Assembly: GCA_009773805.1 (NCBI GenBank)
Contig: WTXA01000002.1
Coordinates: 186,001 to 250,000, forward strand
Origin: Fusobacteriota bacterium
GTDB taxonomy: Bacteria > Bacillota > TC1
Direction of reading: 5' to 3'
DNA length: 64,000 nucleotides
This document shows, one piece after another, positions 17,088-25,928 of this stretch (within the stretch, counting starts at the first letter, position 1; the number at the start of each line of letters is the position of its first letter). The position numbers were made by a program, and so were the translations under genes. The notes beneath the pieces are model-generated. The model was not told the origin of the DNA, searched no databases, and was given only the letters and a program-made list of their open reading frames with translations.

Positions 17088-18622
17088 AAGCTTGCCTCCT
17101 TAATGTCATCTATATATTCTCCTGCCATCATTCTACCCAGCAACTCTCTAGAAGCCTCTAGCTGATCAACGATTCCAGTTATTTTGCCATTATACAAAAC
17201 AATAATTCTATCTGATAAACCCATAACTTCTTCAAGCTCCGTAGATACATATACTATAGTTTTTCCTGCTTTTCTTTGTTCCAGCAATTTTTCATGAACA
17301 AACTCTATAGCTCCAACATCTAGTCCTCTAGTAGGATGCATTGCTAATAACAAATTTGGATCTAGATGGATTTCTCTACCTAATATTAACTTTTGTAAAT
17401 TACCACCAGATAGTTGTGCAGCACAAATACTTTTTCCAGCTGTCCTAATATCATATTCTTCTATTATTTCATCAGTATATATATTAGCTTCTTTATATTT
17501 TATAACACCCCAACAGTTAAACTTCTTATCATATAGCTGTCTAAGTATCATATTATCTACTAGATTAAATTGACAAACAGAGCCAACTACTTTTCGTGAT
17601 TCTGGTATCAATGCAATTTTTCTTTTTAATATTTCTTTTGCTGATTTATTTGTAATATCTTCACCATTTACCTTAATAGTTCCACTTATCACTTTATTTA
17701 AACCAGCAATAGCTTCTACTAACTCTCTTTGTCCATTGCCATCTACTCCAGCTATCCCAATAATTTCTCCTTCTCTAGCACTAAAACTAATACTCTTCAG
17801 GCTTGAGGCAACTGTACTACCTTTAACAGTAAGATTACTGACATCTAATACTAATTTCCCTGGTTTAATGTCTTCTTTTTCTATACTTAAGGTCACTTCT
17901 CTACCAACCATTAAGCCTGCTAATTCTTTTTTGGAAATATTCTCAGTACTTACAACACCAACATTTTTCCCGCGTCTTAAAATAGTTACCTTATCGCAGA
18001 TTTCCAAAACTTCATCAAGTTTATGAGAAATGAATATTATAGAATGTCCTTTTTTCGCTATCATTTTTAGTGTTGCAAATAATTTTTCAGATTCTTGTGG
18101 AGTCAGTACTCCAGTTGGTTCATCAAGTATTAATATTTCGCCACCTCGATAGAGTGCTTTTAATATTTCAACCTGTTGTTGTTGCCCTACTGATAAGTCT
18201 GATATCATTGCATCAGGATCTACGGTTAAATTATTTTCTTCTGCTACTTCTTTTATTCTTCTTTTAATCTCAACCATATCTATAAATGGTTCTTTTTGGG
18301 ATTTAAGACCTAATGCAATATTTTCAGAAACAGAGAATGCTGATATTAGCATAAAGTGTTGATGTATCATCCCAATACCTTTTGCTATCGCATCTAAAGG
18401 ACCATCAATTTGTACTTTTTCTTCATTTATATAAACATCACCTTCAGTTTGTTTATATAAGCCATATAAGACGTTCATTAAAGTGCTTTTTCCAGCACCA
18501 TTCTCTCCAAGGATTCCATGAATTTCACCCTTTTCGACATCAAGGTTTACATTTTCATTTGCAGTGAAGTCACCAAACTTTTTTGTTATGTTTTTCATAC
18601 TAAGACTATAATTATGAGACAT
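17084..18622 (-). CDS. BMP-type ABC transporter ATP-binding protein (two NBDs)
   Basis: 512 aa. NBD1 has Walker A GENGAGKSTLM, signature LSVGQQQQVEI and Walker B ILILDEPTG. NBD2 has a degenerate Walker A (GVDGNGQRE), signature LSGGNLQK and HPTRGLDVGA. Such proteins power nucleoside/sugar importers with one canonical ATP site. It follows the lipoprotein gene after a hairpin and overlaps permease 1. Confidence 0.9.
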   Translation of the reverse strand: MSHNYSLSMKNITKKFGDFTANENVNLDVEKGEIHGILGENGAGKSTLMNVLYGLYKQTEGDVYINEEKVQIDGPLDAIAKGIGMIHQHFMLISAFSVSENIALGLKSQKEPFIDMVEIKRRIKEVAEENNLTVDPDAMISDLSVGQQQQVEILKALYRGGEILILDEPTGVLTPQESEKLFATLKMIAKKGHSIIFISHKLDEVLEICDKVTILRRGKNVGVVSTENISKKELAGLMVGREVTLSIEKEDIKPGKLVLDVSNLTVKGSTVASSLKSISFSAREGEIIGIAGVDGNGQRELVEAIAGLNKVISGTIKVNGEDITNKSAKEILKRKIALIPESRKVVGSVCQFNLVDNMILRQLYDKKFNCWGVIKYKEANIYTDEIIEEYDIRTAGKSICAAQLSGGNLQKLILGREIHLDPNLLLAMHPTRGLDVGAIEFVHEKLLEQRKAGKTIVYVSTELEEVMGLSDRIIVLYNGKITGIVDQLEASRELLGRMMAGEYIDDIKEASL

Positions 18623-18665
18623 TTTCTCACCAATAACCTTTCCATAGAAATTAAGTAATCCTTAG

Positions 18666-18691
18666 GGGTGGAGCAATATTTTGTTCCACCC
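18666..18691 (-). terminator. Intercistronic hairpin between BMP and ATPase genes
   Basis: GGGTGGA ... TCCACCC (7+ bp) lies in the 145-base gap after the lipoprotein gene. The minus-strand 3' flank (CCTAAGG) has no T tract, so RNA stabilisation or partial termination is more likely than full termination. Confidence 0.6.
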
Positions 18692-18767
18692 TTTTGGATT
18701 GAAGGTTAATTTTATCTCTAACAAATGATAAGTAATTGTTAGGATGTTTCAATAATTAATATAATAA

Positions 18768-19763
18768 TTATTGATATATTTCTGGAACTTTTATTTTTCC
18801 ATCAATAATATCTTGTTTAATAGCATTAACTTTAGCAGCTATATCGGCAGGAACACTATCACCAAATTTCGTAATGTCTACAATACCTTCTTTTATACCT
18901 GCTTTCCAAACATCTCCACCAAATGATCCTTCTTTTATTTTATCCCCTTGCATTCCGATAGCTTTTGGTATATCTGAGAAAAAGCATGTTAAAAATAATG
19001 TAGGGGCTAAATCACTTTGGTCTGTACCATATCCAATAAGCTTGATATTATTTGCTTTAGCTGCTTCTATTGCACCTACACCGGTTGAATCTGCTGCCTG
19101 TGCTATAATATCTGCTCCATTATCTATTTGAGCTAGTGCTGCCTCTTTACCTTTACCTGGATCTTCAAAAGTTCCAGTTAAAACTCCAAGAATTTTAACA
19201 TCTGGGTTCACTGATTTCGCACCAGCTTCAAAAGCATTATAGTTAGCTATTTGAATTGGAATTTTCATTCCGCCAACATATCCTACTTTATTTGATTCTG
19301 TCATTAATCCTGCTAAAACACCGGCTAAATATGCACCTTCAAATTCTTTTTGATCGATAAAGCCAACATTCTTTCCGATTTCTGCATTCTCTGGCGCTTT
19401 ACCACTTACATAAAAATTAACTTCTGGAAAATCTTTTGCTACACGTAGTGCAGGCTCTCCAAATTCAAATCCATGACCGATGACTAAGTCATAACCAGTT
19501 CTTGCATAGTTCATAAAAGCTTCTTCAATATCATTTACTGCTACTTTTTCAGTAAATGCAATTTCAAAGTCACCCTTTGCTTCCATTTCTTTTAATCCAT
19601 TATATGCAGCAGTATTCCATGAACCATCATTTATACTACCAGGTAACAATAATGCTACTCTCATTTTTCCATTCGAATCATTAGAAGTCCCTTTATTTCC
19701 ACAACCAACTAATACTCCTAAAATTAATACTACTAACATTAAACTAAATATAATTTTTTTCAT
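18768..19763 (-). CDS. BMP family ABC transporter substrate-binding lipoprotein
   Basis: 331 aa from the chosen start MKKIIFSLML, which follows AAAAAGGAG; the longer reading frame upstream lacks a ribosome site. Signal peptide with lipobox LVGC (Cys21). The mature protein has the BMP pattern MRVALLLPGSINDGSWNTAAY, YDLVIGHGFEFGEPALRVA and IDNGADIIAQAADSTGVGAIEAA. It is first in the operon with three ring hydrolases, so it probably captures a purine-, pterin- or nicotinate-like compound; this is inference. Confidence 0.9.
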   Translation of the reverse strand: MKKIIFSLMLVVLILGVLVGCGNKGTSNDSNGKMRVALLLPGSINDGSWNTAAYNGLKEMEAKGDFEIAFTEKVAVNDIEEAFMNYARTGYDLVIGHGFEFGEPALRVAKDFPEVNFYVSGKAPENAEIGKNVGFIDQKEFEGAYLAGVLAGLMTESNKVGYVGGMKIPIQIANYNAFEAGAKSVNPDVKILGVLTGTFEDPGKGKEAALAQIDNGADIIAQAADSTGVGAIEAAKANNIKLIGYGTDQSDLAPTLFLTCFFSDIPKAIGMQGDKIKEGSFGGDVWKAGIKEGIVDITKFGDSVPADIAAKVNAIKQDIIDGKIKVPEIYQ

Positions 19764-20112
19764 GTTTTTACTCCTTTTTAATTTATTTTCTAAACCATAC
19801 TCTTTTGCTAATTTATAATTCATTCACCTCTTTCCTTTAAAATTATTTATATTTTTTCATACCACTATATTATGTATTTATAAAACGTTTTATTATTATT
19901 AAAACGTTTTATAAATACATAATAGCTCATCTTTATTTTATTGTCAACATAATACATAAACAAATAAATTATTATTTAATAATCGCTCTGCAAACTATAA
20001 AATTGGTTAGTGATAAGAAATATTTTTTATTTAAGCGTTTTATAAATAGTTAATATATTAATTTAAAAATTTATATGTTATAATATTAAAATGAATTATA
20101 GGAGGTTTTTAA
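19764..20112. promoter_or_regulatory. Divergent control region of BMP operon 2 and its regulator
   Basis: 349 AT-rich bases without a gene. Besides the 57-bp inverted repeat there is a third related site (TAAGCGTTTTATAAATA at 20032-20048) close to the regulator's own start, so both operon and regulator are probably controlled from here. Confidence 0.6.
19868..19924. promoter_or_regulatory. 57-bp inverted repeat, likely operator pair
   Basis: Two exact 25-base arms (TATTATGTATTTATAAAACG plus TTTTA, and its complement) are separated by seven bases. Each arm contains the 12-bp self-palindrome TAAAACGTTTTA, so two dimer sites lie 19 bp apart centre to centre. The location suggests binding by the XRE-cupin regulator, although AAAACGTTTT also resembles LacI-type sites. 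Confidence 0.75.
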
Positions 20113-20649
20113 ATGGACATAGGTAGTAGATTAAGAAGAGTTAGAGTCGCAAAACATATGCGATTAAAAGATGTTGCTGAAGCAGCAGATATATCTATTT
20201 CATTCTTAAGTCAAATAGAAAATAATAAGGTTAATGCTTCAATATCAACTTTGCAAACTTTGGCAAATACTCTTGATATTCAAGTTGCAGATTTATTCAT
20301 GCAACATGAAACAAGTGATATTAAAATAATTCGTAAGGAACAACGGAGAAATTACAAAGGAACTGATGGTATAACAGAATCAATTTTATCATTACGTGAA
20401 GGTAGTGCTTTAGAAACAACAATTATAGAATTTCCTCCAAAATCTAAAATAAAAATTAAAGCAAAACATGAAGGCGAAGAGTTTACTTTTGTTATTTCAG
20501 GAAGCATTAATGTGTGGTTAGATAATCAAGTTTTTAAATTAAATGAGGGTGATATAATTTATTACATATCACTTTTAGAACATACTTGGGAGAATACTGA
20601 GAATGAAAGAGCAGTTGTTTTAGTAACGAATACTCCTGTGAGCTTTTAA
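20113..20649 (+). CDS. XRE-cupin transcriptional regulator
   Basis: 178 aa. Residues 1-62 are a Cro/C1 HTH (MRLKDVAEAADISISFLSQIENNKVNASISTLQTLA). A C-terminal cupin barrel follows (IEFPPKSKIKIKAKHEGEEFTFVISGSINVWLDNQVFKLNEGDIIYYISLLEHTWEN). Proteins of this layout bind a small catabolic substrate and control its degradation genes. It diverges from BMP operon 2 with palindromic sites between. AGGAGG precedes the ATG. Confidence 0.88.
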   Translation: MDIGSRLRRVRVAKHMRLKDVAEAADISISFLSQIENNKVNASISTLQTLANTLDIQVADLFMQHETSDIKIIRKEQRRNYKGTDGITESILSLREGSALETTIIEFPPKSKIKIKAKHEGEEFTFVISGSINVWLDNQVFKLNEGDIIYYISLLEHTWENTENERAVVLVTNTPVSF

Positions 20650-20667
20650 TATTATTAGAAATAAAGC

Positions 20668-20708
20668 AAAAATGAACTAATTCTGTATGAAGGATCAGTT
20701 CATTTTTT
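20668..20708 (+). terminator. Terminator of the XRE-cupin gene
   Basis: AAATGAACT ... AGTTCATTT stem followed by T residues, 20 bases after the stop codon. Confidence 0.8.
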
Positions 20709-20739
20709 AAGTGACATTTAGATTCATTGCACAAAAAAA

Positions 20740-20761
20740 CACCTCAGAATCCTCTGAGGTG
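20740..20761 (-). terminator. Terminator of the PAP2 gene
   Basis: CACCTCAGA/TCTGAGGTG stem, followed on the minus strand by seven T. The sequence is similar to the hairpins at 31246-31275 and 52185-52209 next to tRNA-Leu material. Confidence 0.85.
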
Positions 20762-20777
20762 CCTAACTATACAAAGT

Positions 20778-21335
20778 TTATATATTTAATTTCTTTTGTC
20801 TATCTTTAATCTTATGTTCAAAAAGATACGAAACCAAAACACCACAAAACAAACCAAGCACAACACCACCAAGCACATCACTAGGATAATGCATAAAAAG
20901 ATACAACCTAGAAAAAGAAATCATCACAGCCATACTCCAAATAACCAAAGAAAACCTCTTCAAGTACCTGCTTAGTACATAAGCTGCAGCAAAAGAAGAT
21001 GCAGTATGCCCAGATGGAAAAGAAAAAGTCCTATACTTACCTACTAACAAATCAACTAAAGGAAAATCATCATAAGGCCTAGGTCTTTGTACAATATTTT
21101 TCAATATCTCTTCACCAATAAGAGCATTCAAAGCCAAAGCGACCAATGCCATAACACCAACATACCTATACTTACTATTAAACAACAACACACAAACTAA
21201 CAACAACCAAACCAAACCCTTATCCCCTGCATGTGTAGCAAGTATCATAATTTTATCCAATAAGGGAGAATGTAAATTTGTTTGAATAAAGAACAATATG
21301 GACTTATCTAGATCATATAAAAATGTAATTTCCAT
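20778..21335 (-). CDS. PAP2 family membrane phosphatase
   Basis: 185 aa membrane-bound phosphatase with five or six helices. The three-part catalytic signature is complete: KNIVQRPRP (KxxxxxxRP, ~112), FPSGH (~132-136, catalytic His) and SRLYLFMHYPSD (SRxxxxxHxxxD, ~165). Members remove phosphate from undecaprenyl diphosphate (BcrC-like) or other lipid phosphates at the outer membrane face. It is a single gene with its own terminator. Confidence 0.88.
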   Translation of the reverse strand: MEITFLYDLDKSILFFIQTNLHSPLLDKIMILATHAGDKGLVWLLLVCVLLFNSKYRYVGVMALVALALNALIGEEILKNIVQRPRPYDDFPLVDLLVGKYRTFSFPSGHTASSFAAAYVLSRYLKRFSLVIWSMAVMISFSRLYLFMHYPSDVLGGVVLGLFCGVLVSYLFEHKIKDRQKKLNI

Positions 21336-21426
21336 TCACCTCTTATTCTTAATACCTATAATGCTTTATTGGAACTTGTGTAATAATATTAGAACACAAT
21401 ATAAGTATATCATAGCTCAATGAGAT

Positions 21427-21540
21427 GCCCTAACAGCAGGTATTATCCTCTGTTAGGGCATTCTAAAATAATTCTATACTCATCCATATTCTTTATACTC
21501 TTTAAGATGGGGCATCAAAAAGGGTGTTAAACTTTAAAAT
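21427..21540. repeat. Dispersed repeat copy A
   Basis: A hairpin (GCCCTAACAG...CTGTTAGGGC, 21428-21462) is followed by TTAGGGCATTCT, CTATACTCATC.ATATT and ATGGGGCATCAAAAAGGGTG. The same order of blocks occurs at 40665-40765, and the GGGTGTC ending also occurs at about 48292-48315 and 52160. Confidence 0.6.
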
Positions 21541-21556
21541 ATCGATGAGTTAATAG

Positions 21557-23125
21557 TTAATTTGTATCCATATATTTTATTACCAAGTTACGACCTTTAT
21601 CTTTAGCTAAATATAAGGCTTTATCTGCCTCGTTTATTGTATCACTATTATCATAATTCTTTGAATCCAGGCATGATATACCCACACTAATGGTTACATT
21701 AACAGTTAGTCCTGAAGTATCAATTACGATAAGTTCTTTTTCAATTATCATCCTAATTCTCTCTGCAATATTAAAAGCCTTTTCTTCATCACAATGTGGC
21801 ATAAGAATTATGAATTCCTCACCACCAAAGCGGCCAACGTAATCATTATCTCTAGTATTATCCAATAGTAATTCAGATATTCTTTTTAAGACCTTATCTC
21901 CAGCTTCATGACCATATCGATCATTGATATTTTTAAAGTTATCAATATCAATCATAATAACCGATAAGAATGAACCTTCCATTATTGTGTGATTTTTTAG
22001 ATGAGAGAATATTTTCATTATTTGTCTTCTATTGTTAAGACCTGTCAAATAGTCTGTTTTTGATTCAACATCTAGTTTTACATTCAAGATTTCCAGATCC
22101 TTGTTTACTACTTTAATTTTTTCAAACAACTTGCCCATTCTGATAGAAAAATACATATCTCTAATAATCAATATAGTTATTATAATTAAAAACCCGACTG
22201 ATAATACATCAATAATCAAATACCTACTAAAAACATAGGCTCCAAATAAGATAAAAGCTACGTAAACAAATATTACAATGACATTCCTTATTGATTGTCT
22301 GACACCTGTAATGTCTACAAAATCTTTTTGATTTTCAGAAACTGTAATTTTTACTTCTGCTGATATTATCGCGATTATTGCAAGAAGCCAGGTCGCCATC
22401 GGCCATAAAGGATCAAGCCAGCTACCTGAGCTATAGTTGTTGTTTAATGTTTCGATAAAATACACTTGATTGGCAACTATGTTTATTATAATTGGTATAA
22501 ACATCAGTCTGAATATATTTAACACCTTTTTTTCTAAAGTACTCATAACCAGCATAGTTAAGATAATAAGCATCATTAAATCTGCTACTGGATAAATTAG
22601 AGATAAATATGATAATATTCCGCTATTACTATTTATTGTAAAGATAGGAATAATTATAAACTTCAATTCTAATATAATCATAATCAATAATCCAATTATT
22701 ATGTCTATGCTCTTAATTAATCTTCTTGGATTACCCTTTCGGAGGGCAAATTTATATATTGCAACAACAAATAATATTGTCTGAATAGAATATAAAATAT
22801 CTGCAATCAGTAGAAATGATTCCAAATTATTCATTACTTCACTCATAGTCCAGACAATATCTCCTAGAATATTAAAAAATATGCCAACTGCGAACAGTTC
22901 CCACATGCTTTTTAAGCTTTTTAATGTGTGTCTGGAGATGGCATATATGATAATTAGCAGACTTATTACTAACCCAAGGATTCCGATGATATTAATAAAT
23001 ATCACGAATTCTTGATTATCTAAAACATTTAGCACAGTATAATAAATAATCATATACAGAATTAATGATACTGTAGCATATATGAGTGTTTTATTTTCTT
23101 TTATTTTTTCCTGATTAATAATCAT
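21557..23125 (-). CDS. Membrane diguanylate cyclase
   Basis: 522 aa. About ten transmembrane helices (residues 15-330) precede a GGDEF domain (about 355-520). The active site RFGGEEF is intact and an inhibitory RxxD site (RDND) lies five residues before it, so it should make c-di-GMP with feedback control. The N-terminal sensor region is of unknown specificity. It is next to a GGDEF-EAL gene and a tandem HD-GYP gene, all on the same strand. Confidence 0.9.
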   Translation of the reverse strand: MIINQEKIKENKTLIYATVSLILYMIIYYTVLNVLDNQEFVIFINIIGILGLVISLLIIIYAISRHTLKSLKSMWELFAVGIFFNILGDIVWTMSEVMNNLESFLLIADILYSIQTILFVVAIYKFALRKGNPRRLIKSIDIIIGLLIMIILELKFIIIPIFTINSNSGILSYLSLIYPVADLMMLIILTMLVMSTLEKKVLNIFRLMFIPIIINIVANQVYFIETLNNNYSSGSWLDPLWPMATWLLAIIAIISAEVKITVSENQKDFVDITGVRQSIRNVIVIFVYVAFILFGAYVFSRYLIIDVLSVGFLIIITILIIRDMYFSIRMGKLFEKIKVVNKDLEILNVKLDVESKTDYLTGLNNRRQIMKIFSHLKNHTIMEGSFLSVIMIDIDNFKNINDRYGHEAGDKVLKRISELLLDNTRDNDYVGRFGGEEFIILMPHCDEEKAFNIAERIRMIIEKELIVIDTSGLTVNVTISVGISCLDSKNYDNSDTINEADKALYLAKDKGRNLVIKYMDTN

Positions 23126-23167
23126 TTCTCTCCTAACATTCTATTTAATGATGAATTGCTAAATAGT

Positions 23168-25693
23168 TTACTCAAGTAATTTTGTCACATCAGCAGCAGA
23201 CATTGGTCTTGCAAAATAATAACCTTGGATGCTGTTACAACCCATCTTCTTCAGCATTTCTTTTTGCATCAGTGTTTCTACCCCTTCAGCCACTACCTGA
23301 AGATTTAAATTATGTGCAAGTTCAATAATACTCTTGATCACCTGAGTCTCTCGAATATTTTCATAAGCTTTGTCGACAAAAGTTTTATCAATTTTCAAGG
23401 TATCAATTGGCATAACAGTCAAATAATTTAGTGAAGAATACCCAGTACCAAAATCATCAAGTGCTAACTTAAGTCCAAGAGATTTTAAATCCCTCAGCCC
23501 TTTCAAACTATCATAGGAAGTATTAAATAAAACACTTTCTGTAATTTCAAGTTCGAGATACTCTGCTGGAAATTGTGTCTTTGCTAAAATACCTTTCACA
23601 CCTTCATAAAACTCAGCACCATTAAGTTGATGTGAAGAGATATTCACAGAAAGTTTTCCAAATTGATAGCCTGCATCTAACCACAATTTTCCTTGTATAC
23701 ATGCATTTTCTAATATCCAATTACCTAATCGTACTATCAGTCCTGTATTTTCAGCAACTTGTATAAACTCTAGTGGTGATATTACTCCTAATACATCATC
23801 ACTCAATCTTGCCAATGCCTCAATACCAGTTATTTTTTCATCTACTAAACTTTGTTGCAACTGATAATGAATCACCAGCTTATCATTTATAATCGCTTCA
23901 CGAATACATGTCTCAATTTTAGAATTTCGTAATAACTCTGCGTGCATCTTATCATCAAAGAAACAATACTGATTTTTTCCACTTTCTTTCGCTTTATTTA
24001 GCGCCAAGTCTACAGTTCTCATATATTCACTTACAGAATTATTCTTTTCTAGACTACACACAACACCTATACTTACTGTAATATATACAGATTTATTATT
24101 AAGTTTAAATGGCATTTTAAAGACATCGATAATTTTTCTACAAATCTCTTCAACCTCATTTTTAATGTTAGTATCCCTTAAAAGAATTAAAAACTCGTCA
24201 CCACCAAATCGAGCAGTCAAATGCTCCTTTCCAACAATAGCTGAAATATTCTCACCAATTTCCTTAAGCAATTGATCACAAAATTCAACCCCAAGAGTGT
24301 CGTTATATCGCTTAAAATTATCAAGATCAAGCATCAAAATTGAGCACTTATTATATTCATAATCCGGTTGCTCAAGTTCAGTTTTAAGTAATTTCATAAA
24401 AAGTTCTTTATTAGCTAATTCAGTTAAGGAATCATAGTATGCCATATATTCCATTTTGGTTTCTTTTTGTTTGCGTTCATCTATATTGGTTATAGAACCT
24501 GCCATTAAAGTAGCGTTTCCTTCACTATCTTTATAGACTTTCCCCCTGTTTTGAACCCAGCTGTAATTTCCAGTTGAGCCCATGATACGATAAACACTGT
24601 CAAATGTAAGTTTTTCACCACTCAAGCATTCTTCAATCGCCAGCAATGCCTGATCATAATCTTCTGGATGAATTGCTTCTTTATTTAAAATAACATCAAT
24701 GCCATGACCACTTTTTTTGTTTCCATTAATTTCAGCCCATTTATCGGAGGTGAAAATATCATTAGTAGTAATATTCCATTCCCATAATGCATCATTTGCA
24801 CTATCTAGTGCAAGAGAATAACTATTTTTAACCTTTTCAAGTTCTTTTTTTAAACTGGTGAGCTTTTGTATGTTTTGATCCTTTTTAAACAGTCTTATTT
24901 GCATCATCACTAATAAGCCAAAAACCAAAAGGAATAAAATAGAGGCTCCCAGAACAAAGTCTATAGTCGAGGTTGATATGTTTTTATTCATTGAGACATG
25001 GATTGACCATATGTTATCTAGGATCGAGATATCCTTAATATAGACGTATCCCTCTTGTTGTTCTTCTTCACCCCAAAATAGGGCCCCTTTATCATCATGG
25101 AAGCTAATATTGTAGTCTTTTGTTGTTTCAGTATCTATGATATCATTTAAAAATTTGTCTATACTCATTACCACTACAAAGAAACCATTGAATTCTTCTT
25201 CATAATAGAGCGGGTATCTGATAACAAGACCTAAGAGACCATTTGTGTCTTTGAGTACAAATGGTGAATTTGCAGTAATTCTTTTTTCTTTAATCGCTTT
25301 AAGAACAGCTTCTTCAACTTCTGGTCTGCCTATTAATGTTGCACCTAGAGTATAGTTAAAGGTATCAGGGTATACCATAATTGTAGTAGTTTCTTTATCT
25401 TTGCGTTGTATATAGATAATGTCAGAATTTACTTTTAGATAGTGCTCAGCTAAAGTTCTGAATTTGGATTCATCTAAATTGGGGTCAATTTCATAATTGT
25501 AAGCGAAGGAGGCTAATATACCTTCCTTGATATTTACATCTTCCTGAATATTGTATGCCAAAGTTTCCCCTACATTGTTGACTTTTTTTTGTAGTTGTTC
25601 AGTGTCATATTTTACAAAAAAGTATATCGATGATAAAAAGATAAAAAGTGTGAACATTAACTGCAACGCTATTATTTTAAAATGTTTGGACAT
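23168..25693 (-). CDS. Bifunctional-type sensor: extracellular domain, PAS, GGDEF and EAL
   Basis: 841 aa. An N-terminal helix, an extracytoplasmic CACHE/CHASE-like sensor (about 35-235) and a second helix (~245) are followed by PAS (about 285-410), GGDEF (about 415-575; RFGGDEF intact, no RxxD) and EAL (about 590-840). The EAL catalytic residues look complete: GIEALARL, SVNISS, LELEITES, DDFGTGYSS, LKIDKTFV and VAEGVET. Phosphodiesterase activity is likely; cyclase activity is possible. The ligand is unknown. AAAGGAG precedes the ATG. Confidence 0.9.
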   Translation of the reverse strand: MSKHFKIIALQLMFTLFIFLSSIYFFVKYDTEQLQKKVNNVGETLAYNIQEDVNIKEGILASFAYNYEIDPNLDESKFRTLAEHYLKVNSDIIYIQRKDKETTTIMVYPDTFNYTLGATLIGRPEVEEAVLKAIKEKRITANSPFVLKDTNGLLGLVIRYPLYYEEEFNGFFVVVMSIDKFLNDIIDTETTKDYNISFHDDKGALFWGEEEQQEGYVYIKDISILDNIWSIHVSMNKNISTSTIDFVLGASILFLLVFGLLVMMQIRLFKKDQNIQKLTSLKKELEKVKNSYSLALDSANDALWEWNITTNDIFTSDKWAEINGNKKSGHGIDVILNKEAIHPEDYDQALLAIEECLSGEKLTFDSVYRIMGSTGNYSWVQNRGKVYKDSEGNATLMAGSITNIDERKQKETKMEYMAYYDSLTELANKELFMKLLKTELEQPDYEYNKCSILMLDLDNFKRYNDTLGVEFCDQLLKEIGENISAIVGKEHLTARFGGDEFLILLRDTNIKNEVEEICRKIIDVFKMPFKLNNKSVYITVSIGVVCSLEKNNSVSEYMRTVDLALNKAKESGKNQYCFFDDKMHAELLRNSKIETCIREAIINDKLVIHYQLQQSLVDEKITGIEALARLSDDVLGVISPLEFIQVAENTGLIVRLGNWILENACIQGKLWLDAGYQFGKLSVNISSHQLNGAEFYEGVKGILAKTQFPAEYLELEITESVLFNTSYDSLKGLRDLKSLGLKLALDDFGTGYSSLNYLTVMPIDTLKIDKTFVDKAYENIRETQVIKSIIELAHNLNLQVVAEGVETLMQKEMLKKMGCNSIQGYYFARPMSAADVTKLLE

Positions 25694-25928
25694 GTTTCAC
25701 ACTCCTTTTCCTAAATTTCTGATAGAAAATCTTGTTATTACTTTCTAGTAACATATTCTTCATCTAAATTAATTAGCTGAGATATTTTAACAGATATCTC
25801 CTCAACCCTATGAAAATGAAAATCTCTTGAATACTATTCAACTTCTTTTGGAAATATACAAATACCAATCTAATTCGACTACTAACGGTTTCCAGCTATA
25901 TGGTAAGCTTACTTGTGCCTTAAGTATA

